Below, in pieces: positions 52,094-58,123 of a stretch of 64,000 nucleotides of DNA. Made by a program: the position numbers and the translations under genes. This DNA comes from Paralvinella palmiformis. Taxonomy: Eukaryota; Annelida; Polychaeta; Terebellida; Alvinellidae. The notes beneath the pieces were generated by a model, which had not been told where the DNA came from, ran no database searches, and saw only the letters and a list, made by a program, of their open reading frames with translations. The stretch spans positions 523,501 through 587,500 of the forward strand of contig JAODUP010000158.1 of assembly GCA_025642065.1 (NCBI GenBank), read 5' to 3'. Numbering within the stretch: the first letter of the stretch is position 1; every line of letters starts with the position of its first letter.

Positions 52094-54617
52094 GCGATAG
52101 AGAGATTGAAAGACGGGCAGACAGAGACAGATAGAGAATGAGACAGACAGACAGACAGGCAGACAGACAGACAGAGAATGACACAGACAGACAAACAGAC
52201 AGACAAATTGAAAAACAAACAGCCAGACAGACAGCTAGACGGACAAGTCGACGGACATCTATAATTTGTTGAACAGTGGAAGGCTTTCACGTCGTTTTCA
52301 TTACCTTCCCGGAAAGGTCAAACAGATGATAGCCTTAAATTACGGGACGGTTTTTGTCTTTATGAGAACAATTTCTCTCCATAGGGTCTCTCGTAGAGTC
52401 CCTCATAGAACCTCTCATAGGGCCTCTCATAGAGTCTCTCGTAGGGTCTCTCATCTCATAGAATGTTCCACATTGTCTCTCATAGAGTCTCTCATTAATG
52501 GTAATTACCGGCTAAAGTAAAGAAAACTTGTGCTTCTTTCTAACTCTTTTGTTATTTAATCTTCCGGAAAGTCGTCCTTTCTTTCATCATAGATCTTCTT
52601 ATTCTTATCTAATCTATGTATCTCAGCAGGCCACAAGACAGGTTACACAATAACAATAACATCAGGTCACCGCCATCTTTACTAGTACTACTACTACTAC
52701 TGCTAGTAATAATACTACTACCAGTACTTCTATCGGTAGTATTTCTGTTATCGTTGTAGCATTATTAATACTATTTCTAGTACAATTATTTCAGTTGCTA
52801 CAGTTGCTATTAGTACTATCAGTTTGATGTACTACTATTATTATTGGTAATCCTATTAGTGCTATAACATATTATGATGCTGGCGATTATAATGACAACG
52901 ACGACGATGACGACGACGACGATGATGATGATGATGATGATGATGATAATAATAATAATAATAATAATAAATCATCATCATCATTATAGCCACTAAGAAC
53001 TTACTATTTTTAGGATGCCATCAATGTGGCCAAATGGATTAGTGAAGTTGAACGGTGGCGCCTCCAAGTAATAGTTAACGATCTCAGTAAAGTTAGCGAA
53101 CCACGGATAGACTGGTGAGGCCGGAGCCACGAATAGGAATCCTCGGAATGCCTCAGCTACGTCATAGGAAACACCCTTTGTGTCCTTGTGGAAATACCCT
53201 GAAATAACGAATATAGTTCAGGTGAGAGCTCGGCAAGGACTAATGGCGCGGCGAAATGGCGTTGATAAAGGTGACTAGGTGTGTCGGTACAGGTGAGAGC
53301 TTAATATTACGTTAATTAAAAAAAGTAACTGGAAAGGAGTGATGCTGTTATCATTTGAAGTTGGCTGATACCGGTTCTAGAGGTGCTTATGTGTGCGAAT
53401 GGGGTGTGTGCGGGTGCTGCAAACAGAAGGCGAGAGGGTATAAGGCAGATACACAGTTAGGTGCTGTCCCTGAGACAGAAAGAAAGCGAGCTAGATTAAG
53501 AAAGAGAAAGATCCATGGAAAGATCGTCCCTATCAACAGTTTTCATCATTGACGCAACATAATAATAACAGAATCTTATTCCGGTTTGAAAAGGGCACCT
53601 CTGTGGTCTAGTTGGTAGTGCGTTGGACCACAGATCACTTCCACCTGCGTTCGAATCTCGGCGTGGGCATATCTGAAGGGTGCTTCATCTTTGACTTCGC
53701 TGCAGTACATTTGGAGGTCACTCGGCCGATTCAGCCTACCAAACGTGGCCGCAAAACATCAATCATCATCATCTTCTTCATAATATTATTCCGGTTGGAA
53801 AGCATCTCATCCAGGCGAATTGAATTAACCACACGCGTTCACTTAATATGAACTATAATGGGACAAGATTGATAAACAACATAGTTTTGTGGCACTCAGT
53901 CGATTGATAGAATCGCTTCATAATTATCAGCCAGGGAACTTACCGTTAGCAGCCGGCCATTAGCAGACACCGGAAGTGTTTATGATCAGAATTCTTCGAG
54001 GATGAATCGCAGATGACACTTTATGACATGTTTCATCAATTAATAAGACCGACGTGGTGAATCTTTTGTTTTTTGTCTAGTTACTCATTCATTTGCGAAT
54101 TGAATCCCGTTTTGTGGGCCGTAACAACTCCCATTAAATCAACCGATCAAATTCGAACTGGTCACCCATTAGATATTCTAATCCCAGATCTAATTCTTAC
54201 GTTTATCCAGGAGACAAACGAGCCATCAAACAATCCACGAATACCGGACGCGGCTGGCTCTGAATCCCGATCGTTCTCATTCATCTTCGCCGACTCCTTT
54301 CCTAACATGCTCCAGTGATTTTGGGATTAGCAGATTTCAAGTCGGTTCGTTGTTTCATTCCTTTATCGATCGATAGCGACGCGTTTTCTTTTATTATCGG
54401 AATAAATCAGTCATAAACATCGGTTACCATGGATACGAAGCCCCATCCCTGTCCCAATCCAGAATTTACCTTCTATGTACTTCTGCGGGATCAGACGAGT
54501 CGTACTGTTTGGGGTCGACGCCGACCACGATATACTCGCCCGTGTCTAGAAGGCCCTTCAATCGGAGGGCTATCAGCAGACCCTCAAACTCGTAAAAGTC
54601 GGCCAACATCACATACA
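24173..54617 (-). CDS. Receptor-type guanylate cyclase, Gyc76C-like (18 exons found, 5' end missing)
   Basis: This gene should encode a single-pass membrane receptor that converts GTP to cGMP when its extracellular domain is engaged. Spliced in order, the exons give the distal ANF-receptor-like ligand-binding domain, a juxtamembrane Cys pair, one TM helix, a kinase-homology domain, a coiled dimerisation helix, a class III cyclase domain and a tail of about 170 residues. All junctions are GT-AG and phase-compatible except one. The exon lengths sum to 3063 bases, which gives 1020 codons including stop after dropping 2 phase bases and one surplus base. The surplus base is in the most upstream exon and is treated as a frameshift. 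The signal peptide and about 200 N-terminal residues are not found. Catalytic residues of the cyclase look intact. Family assignment is firm. The Gyc76C subtype is inferred from the ectodomain and long tail, and an NPR-like receptor is the alternative. Confidence 0.93.
25016..25113. repeat. (TG)n-(AT)n microsatellite in cyclase intron
   Basis: It lies about 30 bases beyond the donor of the exon ending at 25144, in the last intron (24764-25143). Confidence 0.96.
25144..25235 (-). CDS. Receptor guanylate cyclase exon: end of catalytic domain
   Basis: The acceptor is aatcatag and the donor gtatta, phase 1 in and 0 out. It encodes [20 protein letters not shown] and then [10 protein letters not shown]. 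The KIH-S...RG-x-I-x-MKGKGE pattern runs across the next junction. Confidence 0.95.
25371..25469 (-). CDS. Receptor guanylate cyclase exon: catalytic domain, substrate-binding loop
   Basis: The acceptor is ctaattcag and the donor gtgagt, phase 1 in and 1 out. It encodes [20 protein letters not shown], then [13 protein letters not shown]. The Cys of YCLFGD is the second guanine-specifying residue, and the Asn and Arg of NTASRME are the transition-state residues. All are present. Confidence 0.97.
25821..26064 (-). CDS. Receptor guanylate cyclase exon: catalytic domain core
   Basis: The acceptor is tctcgccag and the donor gtggac, phase 0 in and 1 out. It encodes [17 protein letters not shown] and [17 protein letters not shown]. 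The Glu of VETIGDAY is the guanine-specifying residue and the Asp the second metal ligand. [13 protein letters not shown] and LKLRIGINS follow. The motifs are intact. Confidence 0.97.
26501..26624 (-). CDS. Receptor guanylate cyclase exon: catalytic domain, first metal-binding Asp
   Basis: The acceptor is ataatacag and the donor gtattt, phase 2 in and 0 out. It encodes [20 protein letters not shown], then [15 protein letters not shown]. The Asp in YFSDICGFT is the first Mg2+ ligand of class III nucleotide cyclases. Confidence 0.97.
26625..27796. other. Cyclase intron sequence upstream of the catalytic exon
   Basis: No exon was found. Between 27.25 and 27.65 kb there is a GC-richer block in which GTGCTCGG, GATGCTCGG and GAGCATTC variants recur. 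It looks like a worn tandem repeat rather than coding sequence. Confidence 0.5.
27797..29363 (+). mobile_element. CR1/L2-like non-LTR retrotransposon with internal deletions
   Basis: ORF2 seems to start at 27797 with [13 protein letters not shown], a typical opening for this clade, and reaches GLRNC-stop-SICNKS before shifting frame. The endonuclease start follows at 28006 ([25 protein letters not shown]). At 28227 the sequence jumps from endonuclease to reverse-transcriptase ([17 protein letters not shown]). The C-terminal part ends near 29279 and an (ATT)n tail covers 29325-29363. Compared with the copy at 58.1 kb it lacks the equivalent of 58145-59487 and much of the 3' UTR. It sits in a cyclase intron in the opposite orientation and has many stops, so it is dead. 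Confidence 0.9.
29820..29920. repeat. (AATACT/AAT)n microsatellite
   Basis: AAT trinucleotides with regular ACT interruptions, inside the intron between the catalytic exon (26624) and the helix exon (30105). Confidence 0.9.
30105..30245 (-). CDS. Receptor guanylate cyclase exon: dimerisation/signalling helix
   Basis: The acceptor is actacttcag and the donor gtgacc, phase 2 in and 2 out. It encodes [20 protein letters not shown] and then [20 protein letters not shown], the coiled signalling helix that couples the kinase-homology domain to the cyclase and holds the dimer. It ends in MLPR, the entry to the catalytic domain. Confidence 0.96.
31182..31362 (-). CDS. Receptor guanylate cyclase exon: end of kinase-homology domain
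   Basis: The acceptor is taacgcag and the donor gtgagt, phase 1 in and 2 out. It encodes [19 protein letters not shown], then [20 protein letters not shown] and the start of LKPMQKGM. The ECW-x-EEP-x-xRPEF motif is the conserved C-lobe end. Confidence 0.94.
32592..32741 (-). CDS. Receptor guanylate cyclase exon: kinase-homology domain LWTAPELL
   Basis: The acceptor is gctatttag and the donor gtaatt, phase 1 in and 1 out. It encodes [12 protein letters not shown] and [20 protein letters not shown], corresponding to the kinase APE and D-x-YSF helices. Confidence 0.95.
32888..33056 (-). CDS. Receptor guanylate cyclase exon: kinase-homology domain catalytic-loop region
   Basis: The acceptor is ttgttcag and the donor gtaagt, phase 0 in and 1 out. 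It encodes [20 protein letters not shown], then [16 protein letters not shown]. The kinase HRD is replaced by HGR and the DFG by TDYG, so phosphotransfer is not expected. This is the normal state of the family's regulatory pseudokinase. Confidence 0.95.
33830..34006 (-). CDS. Receptor guanylate cyclase exon: kinase-homology domain
   Basis: The acceptor is tgtttcag and the donor gtcagt, with 59 codons in phase 0. It encodes [20 protein letters not shown], followed by [15 protein letters not shown] and [11 protein letters not shown]. The [12 protein letters not shown] hinge motif is diagnostic of receptor guanylate cyclases. Confidence 0.95.
34813..34983 (-). CDS. Receptor guanylate cyclase exon: kinase-homology domain N-lobe
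   Basis: The acceptor is atttcacag and the donor gtaaaa, with 57 codons in phase 0. It encodes [18 protein letters not shown], with the VAIK lysine of protein kinases kept, and RGVRKELKQ from the helix C region. The glycine-rich loop is not canonical, as usual for this regulatory pseudokinase. Confidence 0.94.
35331..35514 (+). repeat. Dispersed repeat D1, copy 1
   Basis: It begins ATAGGATCACGTGATGAGATC and ends near GGTTGGGGGTCGTG, followed by a TG/CG-rich tract. The second copy at 57090 is over 90% identical by eye. The open frame it contains is shared, but no family is recognised. Confidence 0.9.
35703..35817 (-). CDS. Receptor guanylate cyclase exon: cytoplasmic juxtamembrane linker
   Basis: The acceptor is cgttcgcag and the donor gtaggt. 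It completes the R codon of the TM exon and ends in phase 0. It encodes [20 protein letters not shown], a strongly conserved receptor-cyclase signature directly after the membrane. The rest reads [19 protein letters not shown] and leads into the kinase-homology domain. Confidence 0.95.
36286..36479 (-). mobile_element. tRNA-derived SINE, subfamily A
   Basis: A full-length copy with GGGCGCCTCCGTGGTCTAG at its 5' end. The flanks share GGCCGCT, a possible worn target duplication. Confidence 0.92.
37899..38045 (-). mobile_element. tRNA-derived SINE with box A-box B spacer deleted
   Basis: Head (GGGCGCCTCCGTCGTCTAA) and tail are present, but the tRNA-like middle from box A to TTCGAATC is joined directly, removing about 40 bases. 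The copy cannot be a normal polymerase III template. Confidence 0.88.
39431..39597 (+). mobile_element. tRNA-derived SINE, subfamily A
   Basis: It starts GGGCGCCTCCGTGATCTAGC and lacks about 20 bases after box B (GGGCACATC joined to TTTGACTTCG). Confidence 0.92.
39630..39808 (+). mobile_element. tRNA-derived SINE, subfamily A
   Basis: A nearly complete copy only 32 bases after the previous one and in the same direction. Confidence 0.92.
40776..41110. repeat. (CTAT)n-(CT)n-(AT)n complex microsatellite
   Basis: CTAT/CTGT repeats, then about 80 bases of CT, then interrupted AT ending in CAATCAATC repeats. It lies a few hundred bases upstream of the TM exon donor side. Confidence 0.95.
41342..41420 (-). 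CDS. Receptor guanylate cyclase exon: transmembrane helix
   Basis: The acceptor is tacttccag and the donor gtgagt, phase 1 in and 2 out. It encodes [20 protein letters not shown] and then GIIFYR, a hydrophobic helix of about 22 residues. The basic residues at its end and at the start of the next exon (FYR then NWRYE) mark the cytoplasmic side. Confidence 0.93.
41456..41695. repeat. (CAGA)n / (CGCA)n / (CA)n microsatellite complex
   Basis: Repeated CAGA blocks with CGCA and CA tracts lie just upstream of the TM exon on the minus strand. Open frames here on both strands are repeat translations. Confidence 0.95.
41795..42087 (-). CDS. Possible alternative terminal exon or unrelated ORF inside the receptor-cyclase intron
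   Basis: An open frame of about 96 codons follows a candidate acceptor (atatgcag, with a branch-point-like ctgac about 20 bases upstream). It enters with two bases, which matches the single base left by the exon ending at 47210. It reads [18 protein letters not shown] at its start and ends SVSHMME-stop, with an AATAAA overlapping the stop. If used, it would replace the TM exon and end the protein outside the membrane. The product resembles nothing I recognise. The polypyrimidine tract is poor, so this may simply be an intronic ORF. Confidence 0.25.
42940..43118. repeat. 57-bp minisatellite, about 3 units
   Basis: Starts of GATTGTGTCAATTCCG at 42945, 43002 and 43059 give an exact 57-base period, with the last unit slightly diverged. 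57 is a multiple of three, which keeps frames open on both strands and gives a spurious repetitive ORF. Confidence 0.95.
44590..44742 (-). mobile_element. tRNA-derived SINE, subfamily A
   Basis: The copy carries box A and a mutated box B (GTTAGAATC) and has an internal deletion in the GACTTCGCTTC region. Confidence 0.88.
44747..44851 (-). mobile_element. tRNA-derived SINE, subfamily B, head only
   Basis: It has GGCCTAACTGGGAGCGCGG and TTCAAATGCCGG, ending where the neighbouring subfamily A copy begins. The two form a head-to-tail pair. Confidence 0.85.
45699..45837 (-). mobile_element. tRNA-derived SINE, subfamily A
   Basis: The copy lacks about 40 internal bases (GAGCGACACTTC joint on plus). 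It is inserted directly after an (AT)n tract. Confidence 0.88.
47210..47315 (-). CDS. Receptor guanylate cyclase exon: juxtamembrane Cys motif
   Basis: The acceptor is tttgtttag and the donor gtaggt. It enters in phase 0 and leaves one base. It encodes [19 protein letters not shown] and then LGEKCMPVP. The W-x-GGKPP-x-DEP-x-CGF block followed by a second Cys is the conserved juxtamembrane region just outside the membrane, where many family members form disulfides. The donor choice (CCAA then gtaggt) is set by the phase of the TM exon. A shifted donor four bases later breaks the frame. Confidence 0.92.
47852..47997 (-). CDS. Receptor guanylate cyclase exon: ligand-binding domain, GYM..IDENGD motif
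   Basis: The exon runs from acceptor cctaacag to donor gtaagc, phase 1 in and 0 out. It encodes [19 protein letters not shown], then TLLARKSS. The IDxNGDxxGNxT block is a hallmark of the membrane-proximal lobe of receptor guanylate cyclases. Two N-glycosylation-type sites are visible (NFT and, further on, NDT). Confidence 0.94.
48179..48453. repeat. Two (AT)n tracts separated by 150 bases
   Basis: Pure AT at 48179-48249 and 48404-48453, both followed by CTCGTGTTT, in the intron between exons at 47.9 and 48.7 kb. Confidence 0.95.
48724..48859 (-). CDS. Receptor guanylate cyclase exon: ligand-binding domain
   Basis: The acceptor is tcattacag and the donor gtaagt. It enters in phase 0 and leaves in phase 1. 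The peptide includes [19 protein letters not shown] and [13 protein letters not shown]. The [12 protein letters not shown] stretch is the characteristic helix of ANF-receptor/periplasmic-binding-like domains in receptor cyclases. Confidence 0.93.
49566..49729 (-). mobile_element. tRNA-derived SINE, subfamily B, diverged
   Basis: Box B GGTTTGAACCC is followed (plus strand) by GGGCGCGCAAGATCTATGGTC, with GAGGCGCTTCC at the head. Confidence 0.82.
50640..50790 (+). mobile_element. Divergent tRNA-derived SINE relative
   Basis: GATTGAGTAGTGCGCTGACT resembles box A and AGTCAAATCCCGG box B. The later AGAAGGGTGTTTAATTTTTC and TTTGGCCCATTCGGTCTACC match the SINE body, so it is an older or third subfamily. 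Confidence 0.6.
52007..52492. repeat. (CAGA)n tract followed by 12-bp CTCTCATAGGGT array
   Basis: Nearly 90 bases of pure CAGA, then impure CAGA to 52260. From 52381, 12-base units such as CCTCTCATAGGG and TCTCTCGTAGAG repeat about eight times. Confidence 0.92.
53005..53198 (-). CDS. Receptor guanylate cyclase exon: ligand-binding domain
   Basis: The exon lies between acceptor gttatttcag and donor gtaagt, entering with two bases and leaving in phase 0. It encodes [19 protein letters not shown] followed by [19 protein letters not shown] and EAPPFNF. One potential N-glycosylation site (NFT) lies in the middle. This is membrane-distal to mid ectodomain. The spacing to the next exon is about 4.1 kb, filled with simple repeats and degenerate satellite. 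Confidence 0.92.
53577..53803 (+). mobile_element. tRNA-derived SINE with target-site duplication
   Basis: The body at about 53594-53768 starts GGGCACCTCTGTGGTCTAGT and ends AAACATCAATCATC. Flanks TTATTCCGGTTTGAAAA and TTATTCCGGTTGGAAAG match apart from two bases. Confidence 0.92.
54470..54617 (-). CDS. Receptor guanylate cyclase exon: ligand-binding domain, most upstream found; contains frameshift
   Basis: The acceptor is tttcag before 54617 and the donor is gtaaat after 54470. The exon enters with two phase bases and reads [11 protein letters not shown], then [17 protein letters not shown], a typical segment of the receptor-cyclase ligand-binding fold. After GAT the open frame continues as PAEVHRR, which does not match the phase of the next exon. 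If one C of the CCC run is ignored, the frame reads DPQKYIEG and joins the next exon exactly. The GT donor itself looks normal. The exon is therefore real but carries a 1-bp insertion, either in the genome or in the assembly. The exon or exons before it are not found. Confidence 0.85.
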
Positions 54618-54780
54618 CTGAAATGGAAGAAAATGGCCGAAATGGAGTGATTGGTGAAAGGTAATTGTCTTGTGACACATAGAACGAATGCGTGGTACGA
54701 TTAGGTTTTGGGCCGAATGTAATCAGCGTGTTGCCATGTTGGACGCCGTCTATAGGAACCAGATAAGACATGTACCTTTG

Positions 54781-54825
<45 letters not shown>

Positions 54826-55774
54826 CACACATACTCATACAAACGGGCAGTGGAGGACACAGTGTCAGCCTGCGCATGTCTCTAATATGCAGTATCTAGA
54901 TAAACATACAACAAACACAAATACTCAGCATTCAGATAAACATATGCCGTATCACAACACCTATCCACCTGATCTTACGGGGAACGATTTCGTCATAAAT
55001 TAACAACATGTTATGAGCTGAAAATGACAAACACATATAACAATAGTGATGATTTATGTGTTTTATGTTGACACAAGTCTGCCATTACCTGGTAGACATT
55101 GGCAACATTTTTGCCATCACGACACTATCTATTCTCTCCCATAAACAACGGCACAGTCTCTGTGGTGCCAAAGCTCAGATATGACGTCGTTATATATGAA
55201 ATATTTAGCCACGGCATGATGCTATGTAGAGCATTGTCCCTTATATTATCAACTGACACGATAATACAGTTATAAAGTAGAGTTGTGCTTAATAAATATT
55301 GGAAATAAATCTGTGGTAGATCGAAATAGGAGCCATTGCGTGTGTGTTTGGTGTGGGCGTGTCTGTGTTTTTGGTGTGTGTATTTTTGTGTATTTGTGTT
55401 TTTGGTGTGTGTGCGTTTTGTATATGCGCGTGTGCGTGTGTGTGTGTGTGTGTGTGTTTGGTGTGCGTGCGTGTGTGCGTGTTTTGACAGTATTTCGCCG
55501 AAAGACGACTGACTAGGAAAAGACAAATATGATTAAAGTTGCCGACAATGGTGACCAGATTCGAAATCGAACACTTCAGAATTAGCTCGCAGAGTTGCTA
55601 CGCACTTGACAAAGTTGTCTCAGATACGAAGCGCAATAAATCTAATTCTTCCATCTGCTGGCTGATGTAGTCTGATTATTTCGTGTGAAATTGTACGCTG
55701 GGAGTAAACTGCGGCTTGCTACGATGGGATATATGACCCATGGTTATCATACATCGGTCGAGGAGCATGGCATC

Positions 55775-55900
<126 letters not shown>

Positions 55901-56206
55901 TTCTTGGCGCATGTCCCCGCCGCCCTGTGAAATGGCGCTGCCATCTCAGTGAATCAAAGTAGAATACCGTAAGTGGTCAAGCTAAAATGTGCTATGTGTC
56001 TAGAACCTTGTATAGAAGAAGAACTATATTTACATCAAGATAACAAAATTGATAACCAATATATTTATATTACAAAGACATAGGTCACTGGACCTCTGTA
56101 ATCGACATTCACTAATAATGATTAATAACTTCTAGATTACACAAAGGGTGGCTGGGGATAATATAGGCTAAAAAAGGGTAAATATTGTTAAGTTACTGCC
56201 AAAATT

Positions 56207-56361
56207 TGGGCACTTGGTCTAAATGGTGCCAAGCAATTTGTAAAGGTAGCGAGGTGGACTGAAAAGTAAAACACCCTTCATTAATGACTGGGTAGCGATT
56301 CGAAGCCCGGTGCTAGTATGTGGTCAGCCACGCAATCAATTTGGCTACAGAGACGTCTATA
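56207..56361 (-). mobile_element. Worn SINE-like element
   Basis: The order matches the SINE: CTAAATGGTGCC, AAGTAAAACACCCTTCA, GATTCGAAGCCCGG, then a tRNA-like head. Divergence is high. Confidence 0.55.
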
Positions 56362-56846
56362 TAGGTAATAACAGACTCTACGAGACGTCAATGTCCGGGG
56401 ATGAATTATTTAGGATACATATTTATTATATTATGTTATATTTGGCATAGCAGGATTAGCTAAATTGGTCCCAGGATAATGGGCATGTAGGCACACATGC
56501 ACGTACACACGTATGTATGCACACACGTACACGCATGTATACACGTACACACGGATGTATGCACGTATACACGGATGTATGCACGTACACTCGCACAAAC
56601 AGTCAGTCAACTAATGAACTAATGAATCATATAGTAAACACATAATAGTATAAACACCCAGTGTATTACCCAACCCTCATGCATACACACACACACAAGC
56701 ATACACACACAGAGAGAGAGAGAGACAGACACACCCGCGCGCGCGCGCGCACACACACACACACACACAGAGTGAGAGACAGAGAAAATATATAGTATAC
56801 ACATAATAGTATAAACACCCAGAGAGAGATATAAAATAAAACAAAA

Positions 56847-56883
<37 letters not shown>

Positions 56884-56927
56884 TATATAAATAAAAATTA
56901 AAAACAGAGAGACACAAATAAATAAAT

Positions 56928-56962
<35 letters not shown>

Positions 56963-57089
56963 GAGAGAATTAAAAACACCCACACGTGGACGTGAGCAGA
57001 GTCTTACTAGAGCTCTCGGTCGACGGCTATATACAGCAGTTAAGCTAATTTACCACGTGACCATGTTACGTGGCCGTCCTTCGAACGTC

Positions 57090-57272
57090 ATAGGATCACG
57101 TGATGAGATCCTTAGTAACGGAAACAGCTAGAAGTGTGAAGATCTCGGTAAGACTAACATCTTCTTGTTGGCGAGCAGATGTAACTTGTCAAATAAAACT
57201 AATAAAGAAGTGGAGAGAACAGAGAGTGATCGTGTTTATGTGTTCTAGAGGTGTCTGTAGGTTGGGGTCGTG
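57090..57272 (+). repeat. Dispersed repeat D1, copy 2
   Basis: Same 183-base sequence as at 35331-35514 with few substitutions, again followed by a TG-rich tail. Flanks outside the repeat differ, so it is dispersed rather than a segmental duplication. Confidence 0.9.
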
Positions 57273-58055
57273 CTTGTGTGGGTGCGTGCGTTCGTGTGTG
57301 CATGGGTGCTTGTGTGTTTACAGGTGAATCGACCAATTGTAATTCTGTAAGATATATTTGTTTTGAATCTATTCCATTAAGGATTAACGGAGGATTTACG
57401 GGTGAGCGGAATGGTCCAACGTCCCACTTCAGGTGTTTCATCCGTATGCTGATATATGTGATGTGTACAGGTGAAAAGTATTTACTGAAATGTGAACACC
57501 ATAGGTAAACGCCTAAACCGAACGCCAGGTGGCGTGTAGAGACATCGTGATGGTGGCACATAGAGTAGGTATTGTCACTGCCACTAGTACCACTACCACA
57601 ACTACTACCACTGCTACTACTACTACTATCAATAATGCTTCAATACTTGTATAGATCCTTTTGTCCCTTTGGACTAACAGGGGCACACACACACACACAC
57701 GCACACACGCACACACACACACACACACACGCACACACACACAACGCCTACAAACCAGCAACATTTTATTAACACAGCAGTCACATAATAGTCATAAATA
57801 TTTAATAAAGGATAGTTTTACCCGAAAAGTAGCATGTCTTAAAAAAGTGACGGAATAATCCAAAGATACAATGCTCATTTTTTTCATATGACAGTTTGTT
57901 TCACAAAGAAGCCTCTTATATAAACTATGACATTAATATGAGACAAAACCTGGTCCGTCTTAAAGGTAATTGTTATAATAAGCTTGATGTATCTGAAAGC
58001 CGAGTTAGCGAATCTAGCCCTCCCTCCCACACGTTATGATGTCACGTGTCTCTCC

Positions 58056-58123
58056 TTGTCACTTACTGATAGCTATTAGGTATAAACAAAAGGTAACACG
58101 GTATTTAGCTAACTACGTCACTT
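58056..58123 (+). repeat. 68-bp target-site duplication, left copy
   Basis: It is identical to 60821-60888. It starts TTGTCACTTACTGATAGCTA and ends CTAACTACGTCACTT. The first two or three bases could belong to the (ATT)n tail on the right side. Confidence 0.95.

Larger units (their letters stand above)
48860..53004. other. Cyclase intron between two ligand-binding-domain exons
   Basis: 4.1 kb of repeats: TG plus TAC trinucleotides (49266-49550), SINE (49566-49729), AT (50492-50557), a divergent tRNA-like element (50640-50790), worn CCATTAG repeats (50.86-51.37 kb), CT-AT-TG (51483-51810), CAGA (52007-52260), a 12-bp array (52381-52492) and mixed trinucleotides (52680-52985). No exon was recognised. 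Confidence 0.75.

Noticed and set aside
55125..55526. 133-codon minus ORF as upstream cyclase exon
   Set aside because: Half is a CA-repeat translation and the rest has no ligand-binding-domain motif.
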